From Deltaproteobacteria bacterium RIFOXYA12_FULL_61_11 (lineage in GTDB: Bacteria > Bdellovibrionota_F > JAHFAK01 > YA12-FULL-61-11), in the NCBI GenBank assembly GCA_001799195.1, contig MGSU01000042.1, positions 1,751 to 17,501 on the forward strand: a stretch of DNA of 15,751 bases, in the 5' to 3' direction. The notes under the pieces are model-generated. The model was not told the DNA's origin and made no database searches. It saw only the letters and a program-made list of their open reading frames with translations. Positions 1 through 7,613 of this stretch are shown piece by piece; position 1 is the stretch's first letter; each line of letters starts with the position of its first letter. The position numbers were made by a program, and so were the translations under genes.

Positions 1-2756
1 GCCTTAAGTTCCTGGCCCGCCTCTCGGGCGATATCGGGAAACGTGGCGTCATCGATGTGCTGCGCAAGGGCGTGGAGCACGGGCCGCTGCATTTCGACCT
101 GTTCTACGGCACGGCCTCAAAGGGCAATGCCAAGGCCGAAGCGCTGCACGCCCAGAATCGCTTCTCGATCACGCGCCAGCTCGCCTACAGCATGGACGAG
201 ACGCGCCGCGCGCTCGACCTGGGTCTGTTCATCAACGGCCTGCCCATCGCCACTTTCGAGCTGAAGAACAGCCTCACCAAGCAGACGGTCGAGGACGCCG
301 TGCAGCAGTACAAGCGCGACCGCGACCCGCGCGAGCGACTATTCGAGTTCGGCCGCTGCGTGGTGCACTTCGCGGTGGACGACAGCGAGGTACGGATGTG
401 CACCGAATTGCGCGGCAAGGGCTCGTGGTTTCTGCCGTTCAACAAGGGGCACAACGACGGCGCGGGCAACCCGCCCAACGTTGGTCCTCATGGGGGCGGC
501 CTCAAGACCGATTACCTCTGGAAAGAGGTGCTTACGCCGGCGGGGCTGACCAACATCCTCGAGAACTACGCGCAGATCGTTGAGGAGAAGGATCCGCGCA
601 ATGGCAAGAAGAAGCGCAAGCAAGTGTGGCCGCGCTACCACCAGCTCGGGGTCGTGCGCCAGGCCCTGGACGATGTGCGCGCGCACGGTGCGGGTAGGCG
701 CTACCTCATCCAGCACTCTGCGGGCAGCGGCAAGTCGAACTCCATCGCCTGGCTCGCGCACCAGCTCATCGGCCTGAAGCGGGACGACAAGGAGGTCTTC
801 GACTCGGTCATCGTGGTGACCGACCGGCGCCTGCTCGACGATCAGATCCAGATGACCATCAAGCAATTCATGCAGGTTGGCGCGACAGTGGGCCACGCCG
901 AGCGTTCCGGCGACCTGCGCCGTTTCATTGAGGAGGGCAAGAAGATCATCGTTTCGACGGTGCAAAAGTTCCCCTTCATCCTCGACGAGCTCGCAACCGA
1001 GAGCGGCAAGACCTTTGCCATCATCATCGACGAGGCGCACTCGAGCCAAGGCGGCAAGACCTCGGCGGCGATGAGCCAGGCGCTCGGTGCTCCGGTTGCG
1101 GGTGACGAGGACGGACTCGACCCCGAAGACACGGTGAACGAGGCGCTCGCCAGACGCATGGCGGCCCGCAAGATGCTGACCAACGCCAGCTACTTCGCCT
1201 TCACCGCCACGCCCAAGAACAAGACCCTGGAGATGTTCGGCGAGCCGTTGCCTCCCGACGCCTTCGGAAAGGTCAAACACCGGCCCTTCCACAGCTACAC
1301 CATGAAGCAGGCGGTCGAGGAAGGCTTCATCCTCGACGTGCTCAAAACCTACACGCCGGTGGACAGCTATTACAAGTTGGTCAAGAAGACCGACGACGAC
1401 CCAGAGTTCGACACCAAAAAGGCGAAGAAGAAGCTTCGCCGGTATGTGGAGAGTCACGACCACGCGATCCGGCTCAAGGTCGAGATCATGGTGGACCACT
1501 TTCACGAGCAGGTGATGGCCGCCGGCAAGATCGGCGGGCAGGCGCGGGCGATGGTGGTCACGAGCGGCATCGAGCGGGCGATTCAGTACTACCACGCGTT
1601 CAAGACGTATCTTGTGGAGCGCAAGAGCCCATATCAGGCGATCGTTGCGTTCTCGGGCGAGCACGACTACGGCGGCGGGAAGGTCAGCGAGACCTCACTC
1701 AACGGATTTTCGAGCGGCGACATCGCCGGGAAGATCCAGACCGACCCGTACCGTTTCCTGATCTGCGCCGACAAGTACCAGACCGGCTATGATGAGCCGC
1801 TGCTGCACACGATGTACGTGGACAAGCCGCTCTCGGGCATCAAAGCGGTGCAGACGCTGTCGCGGCTCAACCGTGCGCACCCGCAAAAGCACGACTGCTT
1901 CGTGCTCGACTTTCAGAACAATAGCGAGGCCATCACCTTCGCCTTCCAGGACTACTACCGCACGACGCTGCTCGCCGAAGAGACCGACCCGAACAAGCTG
2001 CACGACCTCAAGGCTGCGCTCGATGCGGCCCAGGTGTATTCGCCGGAGCAGGTGCAGCGGGTGGTGGCGTTGTTTCTCGGCGATGCCGAGCGCGACCAGC
2101 TTGATCCGATCCTCGATGCCTGTGTGGCGGTCTATGTGAACCAGCTCGACGAGGACGGCCAGGTGGACTTCAAGGGCAAGGCCAAGGTGTTCTGCCGCAC
2201 CTACAGCTTCCTCTCATCGGTGATTCCCTACAATAACGCCGAGTGGGAGAAGCTGTCGATCCTGCTGAACCTGTTGACGCCCAAGCTGCCGGCACCGCAG
2301 GAGGAGGATCTTGCGAAGGGCATCCTCGAAGCCATCGACATGGACAGCTACCGCGTCGAGAAGAAGGCGACAATGAAGATCGCGCTGGCCGACGACAATG
2401 CGGAGATCGAGCCGGTGCCGACGGACGCTGGCGGGCGGAAGAGCGAACCCGAGTTGGATCGCTTGAGCAACATCCTCAAGACGTTCAACGAGCGCTTCGG
2501 CACCCTGTTCACCGACACCGACCGGGTGGCCAAACGTATCCGCGACGACATCGCGCCGAAGGTCGCCGCCGACACGGCCTACCGGAATGCGAAGGAGAAC
2601 ACCCCGCACACCGCGCGCATGGCGCACGACCAGGCGCTGGCCAAGGTGATGCAGCACCTGCTGACAGACGACACGCAGGTCTACAAACAGTTCGTCGAGA
2701 ACGAGTCGTTCAAGCGGTTCGTGGGCGATATGGTGTATGCAATCACAAACCCATAG
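1..2756 (+). CDS. hsdR: Type I restriction endonuclease subunit R, 5'-truncated by window edge
   Basis: This is the motor and nuclease subunit of a type I restriction-modification complex, which translocates DNA with ATP and cleaves unmodified DNA. The frame is open from base 3 (reading LKFLARLSGDIGKRG), so the GTG at 57 is internal and the true start lies left of the window. The visible 917 residues contain, in order: a PD-(D/E)xK nuclease (Asp72 in LDLG, Glu86 and Lys88 in ELKN); helicase motif I AGSGKS (240-245, nt 720-737); motif II DEAH (343-346, nt 1029-1040); motif III TAT (401-403); and a motif VI-like QTLSRLNRAHP from about 617. The rest is the C-terminal region expected to contact HsdM/HsdS. 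Family members are usually about 1000 residues, so roughly 100 are missing. All catalytic motifs are intact and there is no internal stop. hsdM and hsdS are expected upstream. Family certain; only the left end is unknown. Confidence 0.96.
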   Translation, partial: LKFLARLSGDIGKRGVIDVLRKGVEHGPLHFDLFYGTASKGNAKAEALHAQNRFSITRQLAYSMDETRRALDLGLFINGLPIATFELKNSLTKQTVEDAVQQYKRDRDPRERLFEFGRCVVHFAVDDSEVRMCTELRGKGSWFLPFNKGHNDGAGNPPNVGPHGGGLKTDYLWKEVLTPAGLTNILENYAQIVEEKDPRNGKKKRKQVWPRYHQLGVVRQALDDVRAHGAGRRYLIQHSAGSGKSNSIAWLAHQLIGLKRDDKEVFDSVIVVTDRRLLDDQIQMTIKQFMQVGATVGHAERSGDLRRFIEEGKKIIVSTVQKFPFILDELATESGKTFAIIIDEAHSSQGGKTSAAMSQALGAPVAGDEDGLDPEDTVNEALARRMAARKMLTNASYFAFTATPKNKTLEMFGEPLPPDAFGKVKHRPFHSYTMKQAVEEGFILDVLKTYTPVDSYYKLVKKTDDDPEFDTKKAKKKLRRYVESHDHAIRLKVEIMVDHFHEQVMAAGKIGGQARAMVVTSGIERAIQYYHAFKTYLVERKSPYQAIVAFSGEHDYGGGKVSETSLNGFSSGDIAGKIQTDPYRFLICADKYQTGYDEPLLHTMYVDKPLSGIKAVQTLSRLNRAHPQKHDCFVLDFQNNSEAITFAFQDYYRTTLLAEETDPNKLHDLKAALDAAQVYSPEQVQRVVALFLGDAERDQLDPILDACVAVYVNQLDEDGQVDFKGKAKVFCRTYSFLSSVIPYNNAEWEKLSILLNLLTPKLPAPQEEDLAKGILEAIDMDSYRVEKKATMKIALADDNAEIEPVPTDAGGRKSEPELDRLSNILKTFNERFGTLFTDTDRVAKRIRDDIAPKVAADTAYRNAKENTPHTARMAHDQALAKVMQHLLTDDTQVYKQFVENESFKRFVGDMVYAITNP

Positions 2757-2792
2757 TGGGCAGGAAGCCGTCAGCCCGTAGAGCCAGCATGA

Positions 2793-2924
2793 GGAAGCGA
2801 CGGTCGGACCTACCACTGGGGGAACGAGAATCCTGATGCGACGAGAACGAACTACAATTGGAACGTCGGAAAGACCACCGCTGTCGGGAGTTACCCTCTC
2901 AGGGTTTCTCCCTTCGGACTACTC
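2793..2924 (+). pseudogene. Remnant of a formylglycine-generating-enzyme (SUMF1/FGE-sulfatase) domain gene
   Basis: Thirty-six bases after the hsdR stop, a short open stretch in the same frame reads GSDGRTYHWGNENPDATRTN, then YNWNVGKTTAVGSYP and finally SPFGLL. This follows the order of a conserved core block of FGE-sulfatase proteins (G-R-x-Y-x-W-G-N-E-x-P, then G-x-T-x-x-V-G-S-Y-P, then P-F-G-L-x-D-M-A-G-N-V-W-E-W). The match stops at FGLL, where DMAGNVWEW is expected, and a stop lies immediately upstream (TGA at 2790). The few residues normally between SYP and PFGL are also degraded. Only about 44 of some 250 or more residues survive, with no start codon or ribosome binding site, so I read it as a decayed fragment and not a gene. 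The frame stays open to a TGA at 2976, but that tail has no similarity I recognise. Confidence 0.7.
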
Positions 2925-2944
2925 AATAATTCGACCCTCTCAGG
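2893..2944. repeat. Pair of 11-bp direct repeats at the edge of the FGE remnant
   Basis: The sequence ACCCTCTCAGG occurs at 2893-2903 and again at 2934-2944, 41 bases apart. The first copy lies inside the FGE remnant (the SYPLR codons) and the second lies just beyond its end. Such short direct repeats can mark a past slippage or deletion event, but chance cannot be excluded. Confidence 0.4.
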
Positions 2945-3042
2945 ACTTGACAGCCCCATGACGCCGTTTATCGGTTGACGATGCGCCTCGGATCCGACGA
3001 CCCGGGGTCTGCTCACGAGGAACCCAACGACGAGGAGGTTTT

Positions 3043-3255
3043 ATGGCCGGTACCCCACGCATCGTTCGTCACCACCGAGGCCTGCGCGACTACACCTTTC
3101 TCGGCTGCCCTCTTACCCGCAACCGCACTCCGTGGTGTTTCCGCACCTGCGTACCTGCCTCGGACGGCCGCGGGGCCTGCGGACGTATCGCCGCCCACGG
3201 CATCCTCGACAGGATCCAGCTCGCCATGGTCAAGCACAAGGCCAAGGCAGCCTGA
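3043..3255 (+). CDS. Small Cys-rich basic protein, 70 aa, function unknown
   Basis: A short gene whose start is fixed by a strong ribosome binding site: GAGGAGG ends five bases before the ATG at 3043. The 70-residue product is basic and has no signal peptide or membrane segment. Its centre holds four Cys and one His in regular spacing: Cys22-x9-Cys32-x3-Cys36-x9-Cys46-x5-His52, with GCPLTRNR and a TPWCF motif. That pattern suggests a small zinc-binding or disulfide-stabilised fold. The C-terminus is Lys/Ala-rich (KHKAKAA), which would suit nucleic-acid or ribosome contact, but this is only inference. It stands alone between the FGE remnant and a convergent gene. I do not recognise a named family. 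The alternative frame on the same strand (2975-3865) lacks comparable translation signals. Confidence 0.72.
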   Translation: MAGTPRIVRHHRGLRDYTFLGCPLTRNRTPWCFRTCVPASDGRGACGRIAAHGILDRIQLAMVKHKAKAA

Positions 3256-3264
3256 AGCCTTTTT
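3244..3264 (+). terminator. Possible weak intrinsic terminator at the end of the 70-aa gene
   Basis: AAGGC (3244-3248) can pair with GCCTT (3257-3261) around an eight-base loop that contains the stop codon, and the right arm runs into a T5 tract (3260-3264). The stem is short, so this is only a weak candidate. Confidence 0.3.
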
Positions 3265-3334
3265 CCTCCAGTACCCAGCCTGTCAAACCGATTGTGGTTA
3301 TTCCCGAATAGAGAAGAGAGGGGGGCAGACGAAC

Positions 3335-4096
3335 TCACTTGGTCGTGGTACGCACCACAGCCCAGAAGGTCTCGACCGTAGCCTCCAGGTCCTCGACGGC
3401 GACCTTGGTATGGCCACTGCCCAAGAACTCGACAGCTTTCTTCACCATGTGTTCGATCGGTTCCGGCAATGTCTTCAGGATCTGGCACGGAACCTCTGTC
3501 CTGGTATCGATGGCATACATATCTTTCTCGTTGCCGATACCGAAGGTTCCGACGAGAGAGGTCGTCGTCTTGCCGAGGAACCCTCCTTGTTTTCGTTCCT
3601 CGATCGGCAAGGTGAAGCGATGGGGCCTGACCGCACGGAACGATTTCAGGACCACCGTTGGTGTCTCTTCGCCTTCGGTGGTGATATCTACGCGTTTCGC
3701 AACGAGTTGATCAATGGAGTTTTTCAATGCTTGGTATTTCAACCAACCCTCGGGCTCCTTCGCACAACGCGGGGTTGGTTCCCCACCAATCTCGAAATCG
3801 GCTTCCGGGTCGAAGATCATACAATGTTGGTATTGTTCGTAGGCTTCGCTCAATCCTTTGGTTGAGATATAGAAATAGGGCAAGGAATAACCGCTCGCAC
3901 CCCAATTCTTGTACAGATAGGTCTCACCACTGCTGAAGACGACCACTGCAGAGGTAGTGTCAACCTTGTACACGGTCTCGATACCCGCGGTACCGTTGAG
4001 TGTGCACTGGTAGTCTACCTCAGGTCCACTTGCCCCTACAGTTCCGCCCATAAGACCGACCAGGATAACGACAACGAGAACCCGAGCTGTTTTCAT
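3335..4096 (-). CDS. Secreted protein of unknown function, 253 aa
   Basis: The product begins with a clear Sec signal peptide: MKTAR, then a hydrophobic stretch VLVVVILVGLMGG, with probable cleavage after Ala22 (TVGA|SG). The mature part is about 231 residues of mixed composition, with several Cys (Cys31 in YQCTLNG, others in HCMIF, RCAKEP and PCQIL) that could form disulfides in the periplasm or outside the cell. There is no lipobox, membrane segment or catalytic motif I recognise. The ATG at 4096 has GAGGAT about eight bases upstream, supporting this start. The gene lies downstream of the VWA lipoprotein gene on the same strand, but 240 bases of AT-rich intergenic DNA suggest its own promoter. 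A long overlapping + frame (2975-3865) is treated as a shadow because this strand has the signal peptide and ribosome binding site. Not a known family to me. Confidence 0.82.
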   Translation of the reverse strand: MKTARVLVVVILVGLMGGTVGASGPEVDYQCTLNGTAGIETVYKVDTTSAVVVFSSGETYLYKNWGASGYSLPYFYISTKGLSEAYEQYQHCMIFDPEADFEIGGEPTPRCAKEPEGWLKYQALKNSIDQLVAKRVDITTEGEETPTVVLKSFRAVRPHRFTLPIEERKQGGFLGKTTTSLVGTFGIGNEKDMYAIDTRTEVPCQILKTLPEPIEHMVKKAVEFLGSGHTKVAVEDLEATVETFWAVVRTTTK

Positions 4097-4139
4097 GGTA
4101 GCATCCTCGCTCAGTTAATCTGGACCATACGACACCTGG

Positions 4140-4152
4140 GATTGCAGCAATC
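4140..4152. promoter_or_regulatory. Perfect 13-bp palindrome upstream of the secreted-protein gene (candidate operator)
   Basis: GATTGC-A-GCAATC is a perfect inverted repeat with a one-base centre, 44 to 56 bases upstream of the ATG at 4096. It sits at the edge of an AT-rich stretch (4160-4215). Position and symmetry suit a repressor or activator site, but no other copy was found in the window. Confidence 0.3.
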
Positions 4153-4220
4153 GGGCCAGACTTAGATAGTAATTTTATTTGTGTTCTCATATTGTTACTA
4201 CTTCCATTTTTGAGAGCCAT

Positions 4221-4250
4221 GACAAGAATCCCCTTCTATGGATCCTTGTC
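4221..4250 (-). terminator. Imperfect hairpin downstream of the VWA lipoprotein gene
   Basis: Arms GACAAGAATCC (4221-4231) and GGATCCTTGTC (4240-4250) pair with one mismatch around an eight-base loop. It lies 87 bases beyond the lipoprotein stop codon on that gene's strand. No U-tract follows directly (the downstream strand reads ATGGCTCTCAAAAATGG), so it may be an mRNA-end stabiliser or a regulatory hairpin instead of a classical intrinsic terminator. Confidence 0.35.
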
Positions 4251-4336
4251 CAGAATCTTGGATAGTCACCTGGGAATGCTCAGATAGTTAGCAGCGGGGT
4301 CAGGCACACAGCAAGGAGGTCGAGAACCAACGCGGC

Positions 4337-5794
4337 TCAGTCCGCGCAGGTTGCGCCGTCTGGCAGGACCCCGGTGAGGGTATAGGTCTTGGACGTGGTC
4401 ACCACGCCGCTCATGTCCTCGGCGGTGAGGGTGATGGTCTGTGCGCCCGGGTACACGGTGATCGAGGCGGTGAAGCTACCATCCAGCCCCAGGGTCAACG
4501 GAGTGCTCGTCGGAGCCTCCTTGCTGTTGGCGACCGTGGCAGCCCCTATGCCGACCAACGAGGCCGTACCCAGAGTCTGGGTCAGATCGGCGCTATCGGC
4601 GACCACGACATACTCTCCCCCTGTCAGGTCGGCAATACTGGCCAGGGTGGTCAACCGCAGGTCCTCTTCGCGCACCCCAACACTGTAGGTGTGTACCACG
4701 ATACCGGCCTCGGCCAGCAACTCGGCCGCGGCCAGGGAAGCCTCAAGGTCTCCCGGTTCTTGGGTCAATCCCGGCGCTATGGGAAGGGTCGGCTTGCCGT
4801 CCGAGAACATGAGGACCAGGCGATAGTTGTCGTTGGCGCCACGCTCTGCAGGTTTCAGAACGTCCAGGGCCCCGAGCAGAGCCGCCTCGTAGTTGGTAGC
4901 ACCTTCCTGGGTCTTGTAGGCTTCGGGGCCTTGCTCGGCCTGCTCGTCGAGCCGCCGTAACACCAGGTCGAAACTGTTGGTCGGGTGCTGGACGACCGTG
5001 GCGTTGGTCGCGAAGCGGATGATCCCGATCTTGGTGTGTTTACTCTCCAACTTGGCGATCAGCGCCTTGGCCGCTGCGATCGAGGCGGCGAAGCTGTCGT
5101 CCCGTTCGATGCTGCCCGAAGCATCCAACAGCAGGACGATCTCGAAGAACCGGTTCGGCTTGCTCTCGAGCGCCACGAAACCGCTGACCGGAAGGCTGAC
5201 ACTGCAGCCCGAGGAGATATCGACGGCCGCGCCATCGACGAGGTCCTCGAAATCGAGCGCGTCAATGGTCACCCGCTCGCTGACCTCGACGTCCTCTACC
5301 TCGAGGTCGCTGCCGCAGGCTCCCAGGGTATCGCCGTGATCGAGATGCCCTTGGAGGACAGCGTCATCGGCTACCTCCAGGGTCACCGTCTTGTCCTCGT
5401 CCCCTGAGGGCAGATGGCAAATCGTCACCTTGGTATTCTTCTTGTCCCCGTCATCTCCTGGGGCTGCCTTGAGCGCTCGGGACACCCCCCTGAAACCGGG
5501 TTTCTTCACCGTCACCCGGACCTCGTTGCTGAAGGGATAGGGTGACATGATCTCGTAGCGTCCGCCGGCATCGGTCTGAGCGCTACTCTCGACCCCGTCC
5601 ACGCTCACCCGCGCTCCGGCCATGGGCTCTCCGGCTTCGTCCTTGACCACCCCCTCGAGCTTGAAGGTCACCGCACCGTCCCGCTCAACCCGCTGTTGGG
5701 CCAACTCATCCTCCGAGCGTTCACAACTCCCCAACACCATCATCGCGATCACGCCGATAGCACTCGACCACTGTAGTATTCCACTTCTTGCCAC
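4337..5794 (-). CDS. Lipoprotein with carboxypeptidase-regulatory-like and von Willebrand factor A domains
   Basis: A 485-residue envelope lipoprotein. The signal sequence ends in a lipobox, LGSC, with Cys24 as the lipid-modified residue. Residues about 42-105 form a carboxypeptidase-regulatory-like beta-sandwich (EGVVKDEAGEPMAGARVSVD, then GRYEIMSPYPF). Residues 123-160 hold a Cys/His motif, VTICH at the start and HLDHGDTLGAC at the end. A von Willebrand A domain spans about 217-410 with a complete metal-ion-dependent adhesion site: DASGS (224-228), Thr300 in EGATNYE, and Asp332 in FSDGKPT. A beta-rich tail follows. VWA domains bind protein or other ligands through this metal site, so surface adhesion or complex assembly is likely; the partner is unknown. 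The GTG start has AGGAGG seven bases upstream; a nearby ATG is out of frame. Domains are clear; the biological role is not. Confidence 0.92.
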   Translation of the reverse strand: MARSGILQWSSAIGVIAMMVLGSCERSEDELAQQRVERDGAVTFKLEGVVKDEAGEPMAGARVSVDGVESSAQTDAGGRYEIMSPYPFSNEVRVTVKKPGFRGVSRALKAAPGDDGDKKNTKVTICHLPSGDEDKTVTLEVADDAVLQGHLDHGDTLGACGSDLEVEDVEVSERVTIDALDFEDLVDGAAVDISSGCSVSLPVSGFVALESKPNRFFEIVLLLDASGSIERDDSFAASIAAAKALIAKLESKHTKIGIIRFATNATVVQHPTNSFDLVLRRLDEQAEQGPEAYKTQEGATNYEAALLGALDVLKPAERGANDNYRLVLMFSDGKPTLPIAPGLTQEPGDLEASLAAAELLAEAGIVVHTYSVGVREEDLRLTTLASIADLTGGEYVVVADSADLTQTLGTASLVGIGAATVANSKEAPTSTPLTLGLDGSFTASITVYPGAQTITLTAEDMSGVVTTSKTYTLTGVLPDGATCAD

Positions 5795-5853
5795 GGTGCA
5801 CCTCCTGGGTCATCCTGCCCCGATCGACTCTTCTTCAGGGACGTAGCCAGTAC

Positions 5854-5879
5854 ATTATGCATTGGTTTCAGAAAGGCAA
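5854..5879 (-). promoter_or_regulatory. Candidate promoter of the VWA lipoprotein gene
   Basis: On the minus strand, TTGCCT (5874-5879) is followed by CATAAT (5854-5859). CATAAT matches the -10 consensus at five of six positions and lies about 60 bases before the GTG start. The spacer is only 14 bases (16 if TAATGT is taken as the -10 element), so the pairing is poor and the call is tentative. Confidence 0.3.
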
Positions 5880-5937
5880 TCCCCGAGCTACTTCCTGAAC
5901 GACATAGCCGCTTCGGGGAGAAGCCGCTTTGATCAAA
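5880..5937. repeat. Short repeats between transporter and VWA lipoprotein genes
   Basis: This intergenic stretch holds a direct repeat AGCCGCTT (5906-5913 and 5922-5929), a 7-bp inverted pair TCCCCGA/TCGGGGA (5880-5886 and 5913-5919), and a perfect palindrome TTTGATCAAA (5928-5937). It lies downstream of the transporter and upstream of the VWA lipoprotein on the same strand, so it could hold regulatory sites or a processed mRNA end. There is no U-tract. Confidence 0.3.
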
Positions 5938-6007
5938 ACTCGTTCAGTAAACCCAAGATGCAGTCTACAATGTTAGTAGGAACAAAGTGTTTCTGTATGG
6001 CCAGGAC

Positions 6008-7570
6008 TCAGGCGTTCATGTCGCTCCAGCGTTTGGCGTACTGGCCGAACACGGCCAGAGCGATCGCCGACGCTATGCCGATCGCGGCAAAGGGCAGCCA
6101 CACCGAGAACTGGGGAGAATAGGTGTCCCAGAGGAGTTGGGTCGAGGCAACCGCGTCGAGGCCGGTCACTTCCTGGAACTTGACCATGGCTTCCATGCGG
6201 GACACACCCAGGGTTGCTTCGAGGGTGGTGATGTCCCCGTTCCAGGCCTTGCCCTGCCCGAAGGGGGTCTTCTCTGCCAGATAACGCAGGGCTAGGACAG
6301 CCTTTTCGCCGAAGTGACCGTACACGTACCCGGCCATCTCCGAGCCCAAGTACACGCCGACACCGACCGGGATGTTGACATAGCCGAGATAGAGTCCTTT
6401 TTTGCCCTCGGGCGCGATCGCCGAGAGGTATTCGTTTTTCTTGGGCCCGGTACACATCTCACCGAGGGAGAAGAACAAAATGCCCAGGATCATGATCCCG
6501 GCGCTCTGGGTGAGCCCCGCGACGAGGACGCCGACCGTCGCGAGACCCATACCGATCAGCATGGACTCCAACGCGCGCATCTTCCGGGTGAGCCAAGAGA
6601 CCCCGACCACCCCGAGAATGATGAAGAAGGCATTGGCGCTGAGCAGGACCTGCTGCGGGATCATCGGGCCGCGGGAGGTCTGCTCGACCAGGACCTTGTA
6701 GATCGCGGCGGGTAGGATCTCGAGCCGTCTCGCAATTCCACCGCTATCGACCCAATCGGCGATGAAATTGGGTTGGAGGTCCCAGAGCTGGAACATCATC
6801 AACCAGAAGCCGGACATGATGGCCAAGAAGGCAAGTAACCGTGGGTCGAGCACGTCGCGCAGGGTCCGTTTGAGGACCTGGAACGGCGTTTCGGTCTTCG
6901 AGGCTCCCGAGGGCATATCCTGGACGATCAGCAACATGAGCAGATTCAGGCCGATGAACAACGCGCTGGCACAGAACAGGTTGCGCCAAGCTTCCGGCGA
7001 CTGCGCTTGGGCTCCGAGGACTCCGGGGAGCATGGTGCCGAGGGTCAGAAGGATGGTCGGCAGGTAATGGCCGATGAAGGCGCCGATGTTGACCACCCAG
7101 TAGAAGACGCCCCACCCCATGGAGGCTGTCTCCTTGGTCATGTTGTGAGCGAGAAGCCCCTGAATGCTGGGTTTGAAGAAGGCCGTGCCCGTGGCTAGGA
7201 CGAGGATGCCGGAGAAGAACCCCCAATAGTTATTGATGAAACTGACATCGCGCAGGAAAGCGATCATCAGGTAACCGAGCATCATCAAAGAGAGTGCGAA
7301 GCTGAGCGTGCGTTTGTAACCGAAGCGGTCGGCGTAACCACCTGTGATGATCGGCAACAAGGATTGGAAGGCCGCCCACCAAGCGTAAATGGTGCCCTTG
7401 TCGCCTGCGGTGAGGTGGAGCCCTCCGGGGTTGTCGGCCTGCATGATGTAGATCGGGGCCATGACTCGCAAGTTATAGAACGCCAAGCGTTCCCACATCT
7501 CAACGCCGTTGAGGCACCAGAACGCGCGAGGGAAACCGCGCTTGGCCGGTTGCTTGTCCTGTTCTGCCAT
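6008..7570 (-). CDS. POT/PTR2-family proton-dependent oligopeptide transporter (MFS)
   Basis: A 520-residue inner-membrane transporter of the major facilitator superfamily, predicted to take up di- or tripeptides with protons. POT hallmarks are present: the ExxER motif on helix 1 as EMWER (24-28), where the glutamate and arginine take part in proton coupling; the MFS motif A region GGYADRFGYKRT (77-88); FKPSIQG (132-138); and FYWVVNIGAFIG (156-167), matching the PTR2 signature. Hydrophobic segments run through the whole chain, consistent with 12 to 14 helices. The ATG at 7570 is chosen because GGAGGAG lies four bases upstream; an in-frame TTG at 7588 would add six residues but destroys the use of that site. 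Some members of this branch move other substrates, so the substrate is inferred. It is transcribed divergently from the DUF432-MscS operon. Confidence 0.9.
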   Translation of the reverse strand: MAEQDKQPAKRGFPRAFWCLNGVEMWERLAFYNLRVMAPIYIMQADNPGGLHLTAGDKGTIYAWWAAFQSLLPIITGGYADRFGYKRTLSFALSLMMLGYLMIAFLRDVSFINNYWGFFSGILVLATGTAFFKPSIQGLLAHNMTKETASMGWGVFYWVVNIGAFIGHYLPTILLTLGTMLPGVLGAQAQSPEAWRNLFCASALFIGLNLLMLLIVQDMPSGASKTETPFQVLKRTLRDVLDPRLLAFLAIMSGFWLMMFQLWDLQPNFIADWVDSGGIARRLEILPAAIYKVLVEQTSRGPMIPQQVLLSANAFFIILGVVGVSWLTRKMRALESMLIGMGLATVGVLVAGLTQSAGIMILGILFFSLGEMCTGPKKNEYLSAIAPEGKKGLYLGYVNIPVGVGVYLGSEMAGYVYGHFGEKAVLALRYLAEKTPFGQGKAWNGDITTLEATLGVSRMEAMVKFQEVTGLDAVASTQLLWDTYSPQFSVWLPFAAIGIASAIALAVFGQYAKRWSDMNA

Positions 7571-7613
7571 TCCACTCCTCCGCTTCAAAGTCAGGCTGCC
7601 ACTGCCGGAGCGA

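Noticed and set aside
339-1664. A 441-codon open frame on the - strand within hsdR
   Set aside because: Antisense shadow of a gene with intact helicase and nuclease motifs; typical of high-GC DNA.
2947-2975. Perfect TTGACA (2947-2952) as promoter of the 70-aa gene
   Set aside because: No acceptable -10 element lies 16 to 18 bases downstream (TATCGG or ATCGGT), so the match may be chance.
2793-2976. Diversity-generating retroelement target, because such targets share the FGE/C-type-lectin fold
   Set aside because: No reverse transcriptase, template repeat or adenine-biased variable region is visible; the sequence is a short decayed fragment.
2975-3865. A 296-codon open frame on the + strand
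   Set aside because: It overlaps the signal-peptide-bearing gene 3335-4096 on the other strand and the well-signalled 70-aa gene in another frame, has no ribosome binding site, and its translation is unlike a folded protein.
4020-4220. A 66-codon frame on the - strand upstream of the secreted-protein gene
   Set aside because: It overlaps the start and signal peptide of that gene in another frame and has no ribosome binding site or recognisable features.
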